A stretch of DNA of 64,000 nucleotides from Axinella damicornis (lineage: Eukaryota; Porifera; Demospongiae; Axinellida; Axinellidae). The position numbers and the translations under genes were made by a program. The stretch spans positions 18,058,762 to 18,122,761 of the forward strand of contig OZ007508.1 in the NCBI GenBank assembly GCA_963931865.1. The letters run 5' to 3'. This document shows, one piece after another, positions 1 to 11,599 of the stretch. The notes under the pieces were generated by a model. It searched no databases, had not been told where the DNA came from, and worked only from the letters and a program-made list of their open reading frames with translations. Position 1 is the first letter of the stretch. Every line of letters begins with the position of its first letter.

Positions 1-847
1 TGCACACCGTGCTTTGCAGTACGTAGCACATAAGGTGTTGTAATATTATTCTCTGCATCACATGCAGTGCACTGTGAGAGTCGTCTCTTTTCATGTACAG
101 GTACATACCGTATAGCGGTTATTTTCGTGGGGTGCCATTTTTCGTTATTTTCGTGACTCATCGACAAGTCACGAAATTTTCCACCCACGAAATTTTCAAC
201 CCATAATCGCGCTGTGCAACACGTAGCTAGGTGCCGTCGTTTAAGTACACTGTACGGCTCTTCGTAGCTTTACCTGCGTGACTGCATCCCGTTGACAGTG
301 TCCTCGATTGACAGGCTCCTCTATCACCAGCTGTCCCTCGCGTTGTGATCGAGATGACTGGACTCGGCGACGAAAAACGAGGCTAGTAACTAACAGCGAT
401 CAATATAGTTGCCATTCTCGCGTTAGCATGGTAGTTTTTCTCCAACACCGGGCCTCCCACACGTCTTTTACTGACGAAGTAGCGTCGCACTCACGCGATA
501 CAGTGAAGCGCAATGTCGTTGAAACTGTACTTCGGCCATCAAGCCACGTGTACTAATTTTCATATTACGTCATCCGCGTCGATCGCGCGAACGCGGGTGC
601 CACGAAAATTAGAACCACGAAAATTAATTCTGACGACAGTATACAGCATTTCACGAAAATTTCCACCCACGAAAATAACCCGCTATACGGTACATAGAGC
701 GTAGGGGTTGATACTGGTGAGTTTGAACTATACCGAACAGAATTGCATACAAAGAGCTTCAGAGTTGATGACCTATTTGTGTCTGCTTTCAAACTCGGGT
801 GAAAATTTTAAACAAAGTAAGATTTCACTGAGGAGGTTATAAAAAAA
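1..847 (+). promoter_or_regulatory. 5' flank and leader of surface-protein copy 1
   Basis: No gene lies here. Positions 1-105 and 693-847 align with 39830-40109, the leader of copy 3, so this is the transcribed or regulatory leader of the family. A good 3' splice acceptor (pyrimidine-rich stretch ending in ATGTACAG) ends at 100. Copy 3 has a comparable site ending near 39949 and a GTAAGTA donor near 39519, which suggests a non-coding first exon. A miniature transposon (106-692) splits the leader five bases after the acceptor. Seen: the alignment and splice-like signals. Inferred: actual splicing. Confidence 0.5.
106..692. mobile_element. Miniature inverted-repeat element, type A, copy 1
   Basis: About 587 bp with terminal inverted repeats beginning TACCGTATAGCGG and ending CCGCTATACGGTA. 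The outer TA on each side is best read as a TA target duplication, which points to a Tc1/mariner-like mobilising transposase. Subterminal CACGAAAAT-type motifs occur in both orientations. It has no coding capacity. A second copy lies inverted at 52358-52967. The related leader of copy 3 near 39940-39965 lacks the element, so this is a real insertion and later than the duplication. Confidence 0.85.
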
Positions 848-3800
848 ATGCAATTGGTTATCCTTACATCCCTGGCTGTTCTGGTATGCAGCAGTGTCTC
901 CACTCATGCATTTACCAAGTTCATAACACCAGACAGCTCTACGCCTTGTCCGGATGAAAGGTACTGCTATACACTGCAGGAGGTAATACACAATACCAGA
1001 GTGTACTTCACATCCAACACAACATTAAAGTTTCTCCCGGGGAATATACAACATTGAAACTGAAAGTTCTGTGGTTGTTTCTGATGTGACTGGACTTGCA
1101 ATAGTTGGGAACAACACTATCATTCAATGCTTTGAAAACTTTGGTCTTGTGTTTCTGAACGTTAGTAATCTCACCATACAGCATCTTCATTTTACTCATT
1201 GCAGACTGAATGTTTTTTCAAGAGGATTGATTAACACTGCAATCAGACTCACCGATGTGGTTCACTTAATCAGGTACAGGTATATTCCCACTCAAAATTA
1301 TAGATATCTCTACTCTGCACTCTACTTTGCTCAGGTTTATGATCTCAGTATCAACAAGGTCATAGTTAATGGCTCAAAAGGATGTGGAATTCTGGGAATA
1401 AATATTTTAGGAAACTCATCACTTGTCTACAGTAGCTTTGCTGGCAACATGTTGAATGCATTTTTCATCTACCAGGACCTTGCTAGGGATATCTCAGCTT
1501 TTGCTGCTGTCAAGTTTTCAATTCTGGCTATAATGCACTCAAACTTTGAGCAGGGAATCACAACATTCAAATATTCAGCAGGTGGACTTACTCTGAAATT
1601 TCTACAAAAATTCTATCATGTTTCAGTGATAATCAACAATGCAACCATCCAAGAGAATAAGGGTATCACTTGCAGCAGTATATATGTTGGCACAAGCAAA
1701 TGTAGCTCTATAGCCCTCAAAATGGAATTTGTCACAATAGCTGGTGGTGTTTGCTTGTACAATCATACTTCAGGAGAGCTGCTGTTTTTGTATGGAATAC
1801 TATCTATACATGGATCTTGCAAGAGAAAAACGCAAACACTGTATATATCACAAGCGAGCTTTTCAAAGAATTCCCAAAGCAGACCTGTACAACCCACCAT
1901 ACACATAACAGCCCCACACTCTGCTCCGGTCTTTGTGTTTGTCAATATGACAGACATCATACTTACTAACAACATGGGTAGTGGACTGCACATCAATAAT
2001 GTCGAAACTCCAGTAGTACTGCAGTCAGTATTTATATCAGGCAACAATGGAGGTGTTGAGATCCATCATAGCAATGTCACTTTCAGTGGCAGAACAATTC
2101 TCACTCATAATAGAGGCAAATCAGTCCACATCACCAAAAGTAATGTGACCTTCACAGGTTCACTGTATTTTGCGAGAAACAAAGCTGACTCGACATGTAC
2201 ATTTGAAGTAGTAGCCGGAAGCAAAGTGATCTTTGCTGAGTACACATCTTTCTATGACAATCACGCCGGGTTTGGGAGTGGAAATCTTTGCATTCGCTCA
2301 GGAAGCAATGTCACATTTAGAGAAGGTAGGACTAAATTTATCAAGAACCATGGTAAACGCAGCGGTGCAATATATGTTCACAGGTCTTATTTAAACTTCA
2401 ATGGGAATGTCACTATCTCTGAGAATGTTGGCTATTGTGGTGGCGGGCTACGTTTCTACTCAGGTGCAGTCATGATCATTAATCCTAACACCTACATCAA
2501 TTTCACAGGAAACAGAGCCATACAAAAGGGAGGAGCAATATATGTTCGTGACAAAGATTACTACCATTCTGAATCTGGGAATACACAATGCTTTTTTCGA
2601 CCTAAGGGTACAATTATGTCAGAGATATACTTCCAAGAAAACTATGCACAAACTGCTGGGAGTGCGCTGTATGGGGGATCAGTTGATACCTGCCACTTGA
2701 ATCGAAGTTATAAGGGCAATCGGAGCTTCTTCAAGATGGTACAATTTGATGAAAATACAACAGAGTTGTCACTGATTTCTTCTGATGCTACTCGTGTCTG
2801 CATATGTAACGGATCCCACCCTGACTGCACAATACTTAATTATTCTCTTGCTGCTTACCCAGGTCAGACTGTATTGATTAGTGCTGTTGCTGTTGGGCAA
2901 GGATTAGGAACATCACCAGCAACCATTCACAGCACATTCCTTGACAGTGGAACGGGATTTACCCCAGTATTGGGTGAGCTACAAGCATCACAAGGTGCAG
3001 AAAAATATTGCAGAAACATGAGCTACACTGTTTCTTCACCTAGTGAAGTTGAAGCAATGGTCTTGACAGTCAGGGAATACACAGCACAACGTCGACGAAT
3101 ATCAAAGTTTGAACTTTCCACTAAGGATTTAGCAAAGTATAAAGAAACAGGTCTGAGAAATTCCAAATTTATAACAACGCCTGTCCTTGTGACACTGCAG
3201 CTTAAGTCGTGTCCATTGGGTTTTCAGCTGCATAATAAGACATATTCGTGCTCCTGCCACTCCACACTAGTGGAAAACAATATACAATGTGATATCGATA
3301 CTCAGATGATTCACAGGCCATCACCAGTTTGGATGCAAGCAGTTATTTCCAACACTAACACCACTGGTGTTGAAATCATAATCCACGGACACTGCCCATT
3401 TGACTACTGCAAATCTAGTGATATTGAACTAAATCTTGAGGAGCCAGACAAGCAATGTGATTGTTATCGTTCTGGTACATTGTGTGGAGGATGCCAGTCG
3501 CATTTCAGCGAAGTCCTAGGAAGTACTAGGTGTCTGAAGTGTTCAAACATTTGGCTATTTCTAATAGTACCCCTGGCTCTTGCAGGGATACTGCTGGTAG
3601 GAGTTCTGGTGGCCACTAACCTTACTGTCTCAGTCGGAACAATTGACGGCTTAATATTCTATGCCAATATTGTCCAACCCAATAAAGCCATCTTTTTCCC
3701 TGGTATAAGCGGCAGCTCTTTCCTCAGTGTCTTCATCGCCTGGTTGAATCTAGACCTTGGTATTGAAACATGCTTTTACAGTGGGCTTGATGCATATGCA

Positions 3801-4778
3801 AAGACGTGGCTGCAGTTTGTGTTCCCCATCTACATATGGCTGATCATGACTATGATCATTGTCTTCAGCCACTACAGCACCACTGTGGCCAGGCTGAGTG
3901 GCAGAAATGCAGTCCCAGTCCTGGCAACTCTGTTTCTGCTATCTTATACGAAATTACTTCGCACTATCATAACAGCATTTTCGTTTACTGTCCTGGAAGG
4001 AAAGAAAAGTGCAGTGTGGCTTTACGATGGCAATGTACTGTACCTGCAAGGCAAGCATGTCCCTCTATTCTTAGCTGCACTCCTTCTACTCTTGACCCTT
4101 TCCCTCCCATACACAACACTACTGCTTTTAGCTCCACTGCTGCAAAAATCAAAATATAGGGCACTTATCTGGATGGCAAAGTTAAAGCCTCTGTTTGATG
4201 CATATATGGGACCTTGTAAAGATAACTGTCGCTACTCTGTTGGTCTCTTGCTTTTAGCACGAGTCATTCTCTTCCTAGTATTCTCAGGAAATGTGTTTGG
4301 GGATCCAGCCATTAATCTGCTTGCTATTATTGCCATGGTAATCTGCATCTGCATCCACAGAACACTGGTGTCTGGTGTTTATAAACACCAGTACTTGAAT
4401 GCCATTGAATACTCCTTCCTAGTCAACATTGTTATTCTCTCGAGTTCAGCACTGTACACCACCAGGAACAACAATGGAAAGCAGGACATTGTTGCTTATA
4501 TTTCAGCTGGCATTTCGTTTGCAACATTTGTTGCCATTATCCTTTGTCATCTCTACTATGCCATCAAAGGCTCCCGATTGCTGAAGCAGGCCAGAGACAT
4601 CATGAGAAAGCTGCTTCACAGAAAGGAACACTCTACTCAAGATCAGTCTAACGAAGAGCATCCACATATAGAAGACCATGAAGCTATACCAGTTAACAGA
4701 GCTGACATCCGACCACTCATTGTTGACCTGAATGAATTACGTGAACCTTTAGAATTAGTTGAATACAATGAATTCTAA
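848..4778 (+). CDS. Surface-protein copy 1: beta-helix ectodomain, multipass membrane protein
   Basis: First member of the tandem family; function unknown. ATG at 848 begins a signal peptide (MQLVILTSLAVLVCSS, then cleavage-like residues). The reading frame breaks once near 1040, where a run of four G replaces the three G of copy 3; from 1045 the other frame is open to 4778 (about 1235 residues). The ectodomain consists of short repeats of the right-handed beta-helix kind with many N-glycosylation motifs. It is followed by a Cys-rich stalk (CPLGFQLHNKTYSCSC, later CGGCQ and CLKC), roughly eight hydrophobic segments, and a short acidic tail ending EYNEF. The 5' part and leader resemble copy 3, while the 3' part and downstream flank resemble copy 4, so it looks mosaic. 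The single frameshift may be an assembly error or a recent lesion. Confidence 0.8.
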
Positions 4779-5473
4779 TCTCTATTTTATAATCAGGAGC
4801 TGACTCAGTCATCAGCTGACTCAGTCATCAGCACAACAGTAGTACCTATCCAGGATCCAAATTCCACTTTAACAAATCCCAATAGTATAATAGTGTGTGA
4901 ACAATGATTACTTTGTATGTTGTGTGAACAAGTTGTGCATGATCACGAGTCTGAACAGATGTAATCTGCATGTGCTCAAACAGACATCCTGTGCAACTTT
5001 AATTACCATTTGCACAACCGTATAGTGGTGTCAGCAAGGACCCACTGAATACTGTGGCAGGCAGCAGGTTTCGGCTACCCAAGCCATTATCCTACAAGTC
5101 ATCAGGGCACAAGCTAGCTACCTAGTATGCAACCGTAAGAGCACTTCTGGATCCTGACCTATACTAATTACTTCCTGTTACTTGAATTGGCCTATTCAAG
5201 CTAAGCTGTTTTGCAATAGCAGGCTTACTAGCTACATCGTGTTCACACATATTTACATGCAGTGCATATTCATATAGAATATATGCAGGGAAGCCTCTGA
5301 CTTAATGCAAAACAGCATGGTGTATTAGCTAATGGGTGTTCTCAAATCCAAAGTGTACGTAGAATACTGCAAAATTACGAAGTGGTTATTGGTCATGCTG
5401 GGTCAAGGGCGCATCGAGCTGCCGAAGGCGGCTCAATGCACCCTTAGGTGCGCGCGTTTCCGGTACCTAGCCT
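4779..5473. other. Downstream flank of copy 1, no gene seen
   Basis: Positions 4779-4945 match 51228-51376 behind copy 4, including the repeated CAGCTGACTCAGTCAT motif, which is doubled here. The homology stops at GTTGTGCAT in both copies. No convincing gene or element was seen in 4946-5473. Confidence 0.5.
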
Positions 5474-7966
5474 ATGTACTTCCTGCCTCACCAATATCCT
5501 CTCAGCAAATTGCAATGCTATCACTTCCTCAACGAAATTCTCAAACGTGCAATAATGGGGGCCACAACGTCAGCTCCAAGCCATCCAACTTATTCACCAC
5601 CTGTATACTCCGATGCCAGTCACTCTCAGTGGAGGCAATATGTGGTCTCCACGGCAACCAAAGCAGGTCACAAATTAGCAGAATTCAAACCACAAGTGTT
5701 GTCCACCACTTTAGAAAGGGAGACCACATTTTCAACTCAGCTGAAATTGATTGAAATCCCTTCCAGAGAGTTCTTCCCAATGTGGCAGTCCCATATGGAC
5801 TCCCTACTACAGCGTGGTCTTGATTATATACCTCTTCCTGTTCAGGAAGGTGCCTTGAAACAGCCACTACAGGTAAGCAATTAGAAGCAAAACCAGTTAG
5901 CAGTGGTGTTCCCTATTCTGAATCACCCTTTTGCGAGAGTGTAATGGCCTCAGGTGAGGATGCTAGTGCTTGCAATACAAGGGATGCTGCAGCTTCAGTG
6001 CCACGCCTCTCTACAGTCCAACTCACAACTCATTCCGATGATGATGCTCTTCCTTCTGCACCAACTTTAACATCAGCTGATTTCCAAAAGGGAGTTCCGA
6101 CTAGTACTATAGGTCAAGCTTTAGATGCAGCATTTGCTCCCACAGAGAATGCCACCAATGAGCCAGTCTCAAAGCCTCTTCCTGTTCTTGTCCGGCAGCC
6201 AAGTATTCCAGATGCAAATGCAGACTTTGGTTCGCATCTCTTTCCACACCAGAAACGTACCGTGTCATGGATGCTTGACATTGAAGCTGGTAAGGCGGAG
6301 CCTCTCTTTGTTCCTCAAGCCACTGTGTTTGAAAATTGGTATGCTTTCAGTCACGGTTTTGAGAAGAGTGTCTTCCATAACACAGTGGATGTGATGGTAC
6401 CTCACAACCACAGGCTAGCACGGGGAGGCCTGGTTGCTCACCCAGTGGGGTCTGGCAAGACAGTAATAGCTGCTGAGTTGATCAATCAGACGCTTGGCAG
6501 TGGTCTGACATCGATTTTTGTCCCAGACCACATTAGCTACAAGGCAGTAGGAAAGTGAATTAAAACGATTTGTTCCAGGAATCAGCACAACTGTCATCAA
6601 GGATATGGTAGGGAAAACCTCCACTTGAATTCTGGTTAGGAAAGAACCCCACTGCCAATGCCATCATTGTACCCCACAGTTTAGTTCCCAGGTTAAAACT
6701 CTCAGGTGTCCTCCCTTTCCGAATTATTATCGATGAGCCACAAGATACGATTTCCAAGTCGGGTGTGTACGAGGCTCTGTTGATAATTGGATGTCCACGA
6801 CGCTGGCTCTTGACAGCCACTCCTACCCCTCTAGCCACAATGATGCAGTTGACACTTGGATATGAAGAAACCCCACTCTGCAAACTCCCGCATGGTTCGA
6901 TGCTCTCCTGGTTTGTCCAAACCAGATGCAGGCGTGATCCTCCCTACCTCTGCCTCCCAGTACCACCACTTCACATCCACATGCGTCCAGTCACCCTCCT
7001 ATGGCAGGAGACCTCTGTTCTCCACTTGTTTACCATGCGAGGTGATCTGCAGTCTGCAATTCGCCTCGCTTCATTCTTCTACTTCACTCGAGAGCAGATT
7101 AGGAGAGGTCAAACTGATGAAGCCCTCCCAGGAGTTACAAATCACCATGGTAAACTCCTGACTCAATTACAACAGGAAGAAAAGGCACTTCAAAGGGGTG
7201 AGGAGAGAATTTCCCAAGAAAAGGCAGCATTTGCTGAAAAACAAAGCCAACAGGATACACAAGAAAAGCATGTTCAAGCTACCACACCTACTGCAGTAAG
7301 TTCTCACGATGGAAAAGATGCGAGTGAAGATGTCATCAACCTCGAACAAGTGTTTGAAGAAAGAGATGAGTCTGGTGTGTCACTAGGTCTTCTCAGAACA
7401 AGTCTCAGCCACAGGCAGAACATCGGCAATATTGAACGTTTGCTGAATTTCTTGACCACCATTTCTGACACAGTCACTTCCGATACTGACTGCCTCATCT
7501 GTATGAATCAGCTTGGGGGTAGAGTGGTCAGTATGCTTCCGTGCCTTCATTCATTCTGTGCTGCCTGCGCTGCATGGCTCTTTGCCAATAGTAGCAAGTC
7601 CCCTTGTCCAGTCTGCCGTGAAAGTGCAGAATCTGCACATTCATCTGCAATGCTACACAGTTGCCAAGCTTTGAAGACTTTCGTGAGAAATGTGGGTCAA
7701 AGATTTGCCTCGTCATCCAAGAGATTATTCGTATCCACAAAGAGTTTCCAAATGACACGATCTTAGTTTTTGGTCAGTGGCACGATCTTCTGAAGCAGAT
7801 GAAAGCTGCGATGCCCAGGGAAGTGAAGCACTGCTTTCTTGATGGCCCTCTGAGCCAGCGCTGCGAGACCATAGAAACGTTTCGCACTGACTCTGACCTA
7901 CGTGTGATGCTTCTCTCATCAGAGTCACAATCATCAGCATACCTTATAGTTGTAAAGTATAGCTAA
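5474..7966 (+). pseudogene. Broken SNF2-family helicase with internal RING finger
   Basis: Remnant of a RAD5/HLTF/SHPRH-like ATPase, in which a RING domain sits between the two helicase halves; members of that group act as chromatin-linked ubiquitin ligases. An upstream exon-like ORF (5474-5872) ends in a GTAAGC donor. 5944-6558 holds a SNF2 start (LFPHQKRTVSWML, then Walker A HPVGSGKT). 6670-7660 holds the motif II variant IIIDEPQ, LTATPTPL, a charged coiled coil and a C3HC4 RING (CLIC, then LPCLHSFCAAC, then CPVC, about 7490-7620). 7661-7966 holds the start of the C-terminal helicase lobe (DTILVFGQW). Lesions: a frameshift and stop near 6550 where a QWE motif is expected, an in-frame stop near 6625, a frameshift near 7660, and loss of the remaining C-terminal lobe. 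Candidate introns do not restore phase, so it is probably not functional. Confidence 0.75.
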
Positions 7967-8192
7967 ATGCTCCTCATAGCACAAGCACTAGTACTAGACA
8001 AGTATGAACAGCTATAATGATGCATTGTGCATACATGTAGGTCAACAGCTGCTGAATCTAATCTTGTAGCTTGTTGCTCTGAATTAGAATGCTGCATAAA
8101 ACACTATAGAAGGCGATTTGGTATATGTAAGGGGAAGGTAGATTACAGCTTATGACACAAACTGCAGTCTTCTCACTGCGGTGGCCCTGGAG

Positions 8193-8941
8193 TAGGGGTG
8201 CGGCGATTATGCGGGAATAATTTCCGGAATAACCGGGGAGTTTTCGCATAAGCATAGTTTCGGGAATAATAGAGTTAAATTTCGGGAATAAACGGAAGTA
8301 AACAGAATTCCGTAAATTCAGTAACCACGTGCATGCACGTACGAGTAGTCTAGAATGGCGTCAAGCAATGGTTGTAGTCATGATACTAGTACGAGTATGA
8401 GTCTGGAATACAGCTCTTCCTCAGACGTTGAAGAATCAAGCCCAGAAAGTGAAGTGTTGAAAGAAAAGGAGGCTGTTGTTTCACTACTGGACCGCTTAAA
8501 GGCACCCACGCCAGCTGACATAGCCAGACCGAGAAAACGTGCAGACGTGAGCGAAGAATTCGATCCTCTCGATTGGTGGAAACGGAATTCCAGTACCCTA
8601 CCACACTGGTCTGCTTGTGCCAAGAAAATTCTTCTCATCCAGCCATCCTCTGCAGCGGCAGAAAGAGTCTTTTCCCTCCTCAAGGCCTCTTTTGGTGATC
8701 AGCAGGAGAGCTGTCTTCAGGACTATGTGCAAACATCTTTAATGTTGCAGTACAACAAGAGATAAACTCGATTGACTACCGTATGTAACTGTTTTTAATG
8801 TCTCTTCTGTGTAATAATGATGTCGATTGCTAATAAATAATTGGGAATAATCGGAAAAGAATAGAGAATAATAGGACAATTTCTAAGGAATTGTGGAATA
8901 AAACAATTGGTAAAATTTTAGGAATAATTGCCTCAGGCCTA
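8193..8941 (+). mobile_element. Short hAT element with 8-bp target duplication
   Basis: Bounded by degenerate inverted termini, TAGGGGTGCGGCGATTA on the left and, read inward from the right, TAGGCCTGAGGCAATTA. Flanks are CCCTGGAG (8185-8192) and TCCTGGAG (8942-8949), an 8-bp target duplication with one mismatch, as expected for hAT. Subterminal DNA is rich in GGGAATAAT-type motifs on both sides. It contains the 136-codon ORF described separately. At 749 bp it is a deletion derivative that cannot move by itself. Confidence 0.8.
8355..8765 (+). CDS. hAT transposase remnant, C-terminal dimerisation domain
   Basis: A 136-residue ORF with a natural ATG and stop inside the hAT element. The N-terminal half is Ser/Glu-rich and unlike a domain. 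The C-terminal half carries the conserved hAT family dimerisation signature (FDPLDWWKRN, later PSSAAAERVFS, ending with a LQDYVQTSLML helix). The BED zinc finger and RNase-H-like catalytic core are missing, so it cannot catalyse transposition. It could still bind a full-length transposase. The ORF is intact, so deletion seems recent or the short protein is tolerated. Confidence 0.75.
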   Translation: MASSNGCSHDTSTSMSLEYSSSSDVEESSPESEVLKEKEAVVSLLDRLKAPTPADIARPRKRADVSEEFDPLDWWKRNSSTLPHWSACAKKILLIQPSSAAAERVFSLLKASFGDQQESCLQDYVQTSLMLQYNKR

Positions 8942-9441
8942 TCCTGGAGGTCGCGTCTAATGCATAGGGCCTATGGCCTAATGACATATACCCAATGCAC
9001 AATACCTAATACACAAATGACTTACATGCATTTTATCCCAATCACTGGTAAGGGGGTAGTAGTCACTGGTACCAATCACTGGTAGAGTCACTGGTAAAGG
9101 GGCAGTAGGCACCCAGTAGACTCTCTGATACAGCAAAGCCAATTAACGTTTGGCAGAAAATTTTACATCTGAAAATCCCCGGAATAGGTGAAAATGGATC
9201 CATCAGACTCCATAAACACCTTGTAGTCTTTTAGTTGTCGTGGAACACAGAGCCTGCATGGGGCAGGTGGCTATATATAGTAAAATAGTAATTTATAGTG
9301 TACTGTGAAATATCTCTTGTAGCTAGTTACTATATAGTATAACTCAACGTGTTATAATCATAATAATATCTGTGGTGTGTTACCATGAAAGTAAGAGTCA
9401 TCATACTGCTTCCACAAATCAAATAACTATTATAGCTAAAC
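8942..9441. other. Intergenic, short tandem motif only
   Basis: No gene seen. A CACTGGTA motif recurs several times between 9043 and 9095 in an irregular tandem block. The rest is AT-rich and unremarkable; it borders the 3' end of the death-domain exon on the minus strand. Confidence 0.4.
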
Positions 9442-9725
9442 TCAGTTGCACTTCTCCCTCTGAATTTTGTCAGCTGTCTCGTTCTGGGCCACTGATGGAT
9501 GCTTGAGTCCCTTCACCAAAGCCCCCCATGTGTGGCCTCCCCTCCTGCCAACGTCGTCCTGCCCTTGCAGCCAGGAAGTCAGCATGTCATAGAGGAAGGT
9601 TGGTGAGTCTTTCATGATATCCAGAGTGGGAACCGCACGGAGTCCCAACATGAGTCCTAGTATGAAGATCTGCTCCTTCTTCAGGTTCACTAGATAGTCA
9701 CCGATGTCTATCAGATCACCAATAT
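9442..9725 (-). CDS. Terminal exon encoding a death domain
   Basis: Read on the minus strand, the exon follows a good acceptor (CTCTTTTGGCTCCAG, AG at 9727-9726) and ends at a stop at 9442, giving about 94 residues. The pattern is that of a death domain: an amphipathic series (IGDYLVNLKKEQIFILGLMLGL), then LYDMLTSWLQ, then TWGALVKGL, matching death-domain helices 1-6. Death domains form homotypic adaptor complexes in immune and cell-death signalling. The acceptor needs a phase-1 donor, and the ROC-COR exon at 14568 ends with exactly that phase at a CAG/GTAAGT donor, so the two are probably exons of one gene. That joining is inference. Confidence 0.75.
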
Positions 9726-9809
9726 CTGGAGCCAAAAGAGAATAGAATAGCTGTAGGTTGCGCAATGATTCTTAAACTGTCATCAAGGGCAGCTGGCCAA
9801 TTACAGTGA

Positions 9810-10428
9810 TACCGTATAGCGGGAAAATTTGGCGGGCATTAAATTTGGCGATTTCAGCCAAAACGCCGTATTTTTTAATTTGGCGAATTTGCGATTTCGA
9901 TCCTCGACACAGACGTAACGGCAATGACGTAAGCCTCAGCGTAAGGCCGCGATAGGCGCTCAGTGTAAACTGTACATGTATCGATCGAGTGCGATCAGTT
10001 AGTTACCAGCTAACCATGGAGACCTTCGAAGTAGAGAGATGTGTCAGAGGCCATCACGTTTTCCATACAGTTTTGGAGCCCCCACCATCCAAGAGCGGCG
10101 AGTGGATTGCGCTGTGGCGGTAATGCGCTCGAGCGCAATCGTTGGCCACGTCCCTCACACTCACGTTAACGGCTGTAACCCCTTCCCGGAGAGAGAGGAA
10201 TCCCCGATGTCGCGTTCTGTTGGGAGTATACAGCAGCTGAGTCTTTTTTGAAATACTGGTACAGTGCTACGTACGTATCGGTGCATTACTAATGTGCGCA
10301 CGCATAACCGAGTGGCCGGCCGGCTGGGGTGGGGTTTTTAATATTGGCGGAATTTAATTTGGCGATTTTTTCCTGCACCGCCAAATCGCCAAATTAAAAC
10401 GCCCGCCAAATTTTCCCGCTATACGGTA
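9810..10428. mobile_element. Miniature inverted-repeat element, type B
   Basis: 619 bp with 28-bp perfect terminal inverted repeats starting TACCGTATAGCGGGAAAATT. The flanking TA again suggests TA target duplication. The outer 13 bases equal those of type A elements, but subterminal DNA differs (TTTGGCG motifs instead of CACGAAAA). It lies in the long intron between the ROC-COR and death-domain exons. It has no coding capacity. Confidence 0.85.
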
Positions 10429-10454
10429 CATCCCCCAACCCACGGTGTTGGGTT

Positions 10455-10835
10455 GGGGTAGCCTCGTTCCCAGGCCGTTCCCACCGCCAGCATTTCATCG
10501 CTTCCAGTATGAAATACAGCGGGGGAAGGCCTGCAGATCTGGTCACGTGCGAGTAGACACAAGGTGGACACACAGAGGGCAGTGCCCAACGAAGAATCTC
10601 GACGTCCTGTGTTGTACTGTCCGTCCAATGGCTGGACATCAGAGCGTTCGCAAGGCAGACGATGGATACCGTTCGTTGTTCACAACGCCGGGGATGGATC
10701 AACGCGAAACAGGTATTTTAACGGTTGGGCACCGCCCCCCGTGTGTCTATCATCTGTCTACCTGACGTCATCGCATGTGACCAGATCTCCCAGGCCTTCC
10801 CCCGCCGTATTTCATACTGTTTATGGTACAACACA
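10455..10835. mobile_element. Small foldback element with CCCAGGC tips
   Basis: Inverted arms: 10506-10553 (ATGAAATACAGCGGGGGAAG onward) pairs with about 10771-10829. The outer left part contains the CTCGTTCCCAGGC motif that also tips foldbacks near 29560, 30900, 31045 and 14100. A separate ten-base hairpin (CCCCAACCCA / TGGGTTGGGG) lies just outside at 10434-10459. Non-coding, inside the long intron. Confidence 0.6.
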
Positions 10836-11599
10836 AGGATGAGAGATTGAGGAAAGAGAGACTTTGCTGCAAGGCTCACTGTCCTCCAGGACCATTCAAG
10901 TGAGAAATTAAGGTAAGACTACCTGCGATAACATAAGGTATAATCGTTTTTATAATATCCATTCGCATACAGATCGAACGCTGTTGGGCAAAGATAACCT
11001 GATGTTGAAGAAGTTTTAATCAATTCATTCAAAAAACAAGATGGCTATGTGAGGATTGCTTGTAGCCAGGAAGCCATATTAGAAACAGCAACTTGTACTT
11101 CTCAACCACAGTGTACAGATGTTTGCAGATCACCTGTCGCGTGCGTGAACGAAGGATTTCGAATTGTCCAATGAAATGACCGAAATTCACGTGACTGCCA
11201 CGAGCTCATAATTATAATCAGTGCAACGAGGCTCGTTCAAGATGTAGCCTCAGAACTCGTTCAAGATGTTGACTCGTCACATTCGCTCAGCAATCGAGCT
11301 GCGCCGTTCTTCTGTACGGAAGGGCTCACATTTCCTGTAACTATAAACCGTTCTGTGTATTGCTGCATGGTCCTCTCGCTCACCTGAAACTTGTAAGTTG
11401 CTGTATATTTTGAGGACTCACATTATGCTGTGGGTTTGGCAAAAACTGTAGATGTCTCACCATCCCTTAGCCACGAGCACTAGTGTTGCCAGTACTACTC
11501 TAGCTAGTCTGACCTGGGCCATCGTCACGTGTCAAAAATTATTTCATTGGATGATCCCGTTCCTGCATGCGACAAGTTACCTGCAAACATCTGTACTTA

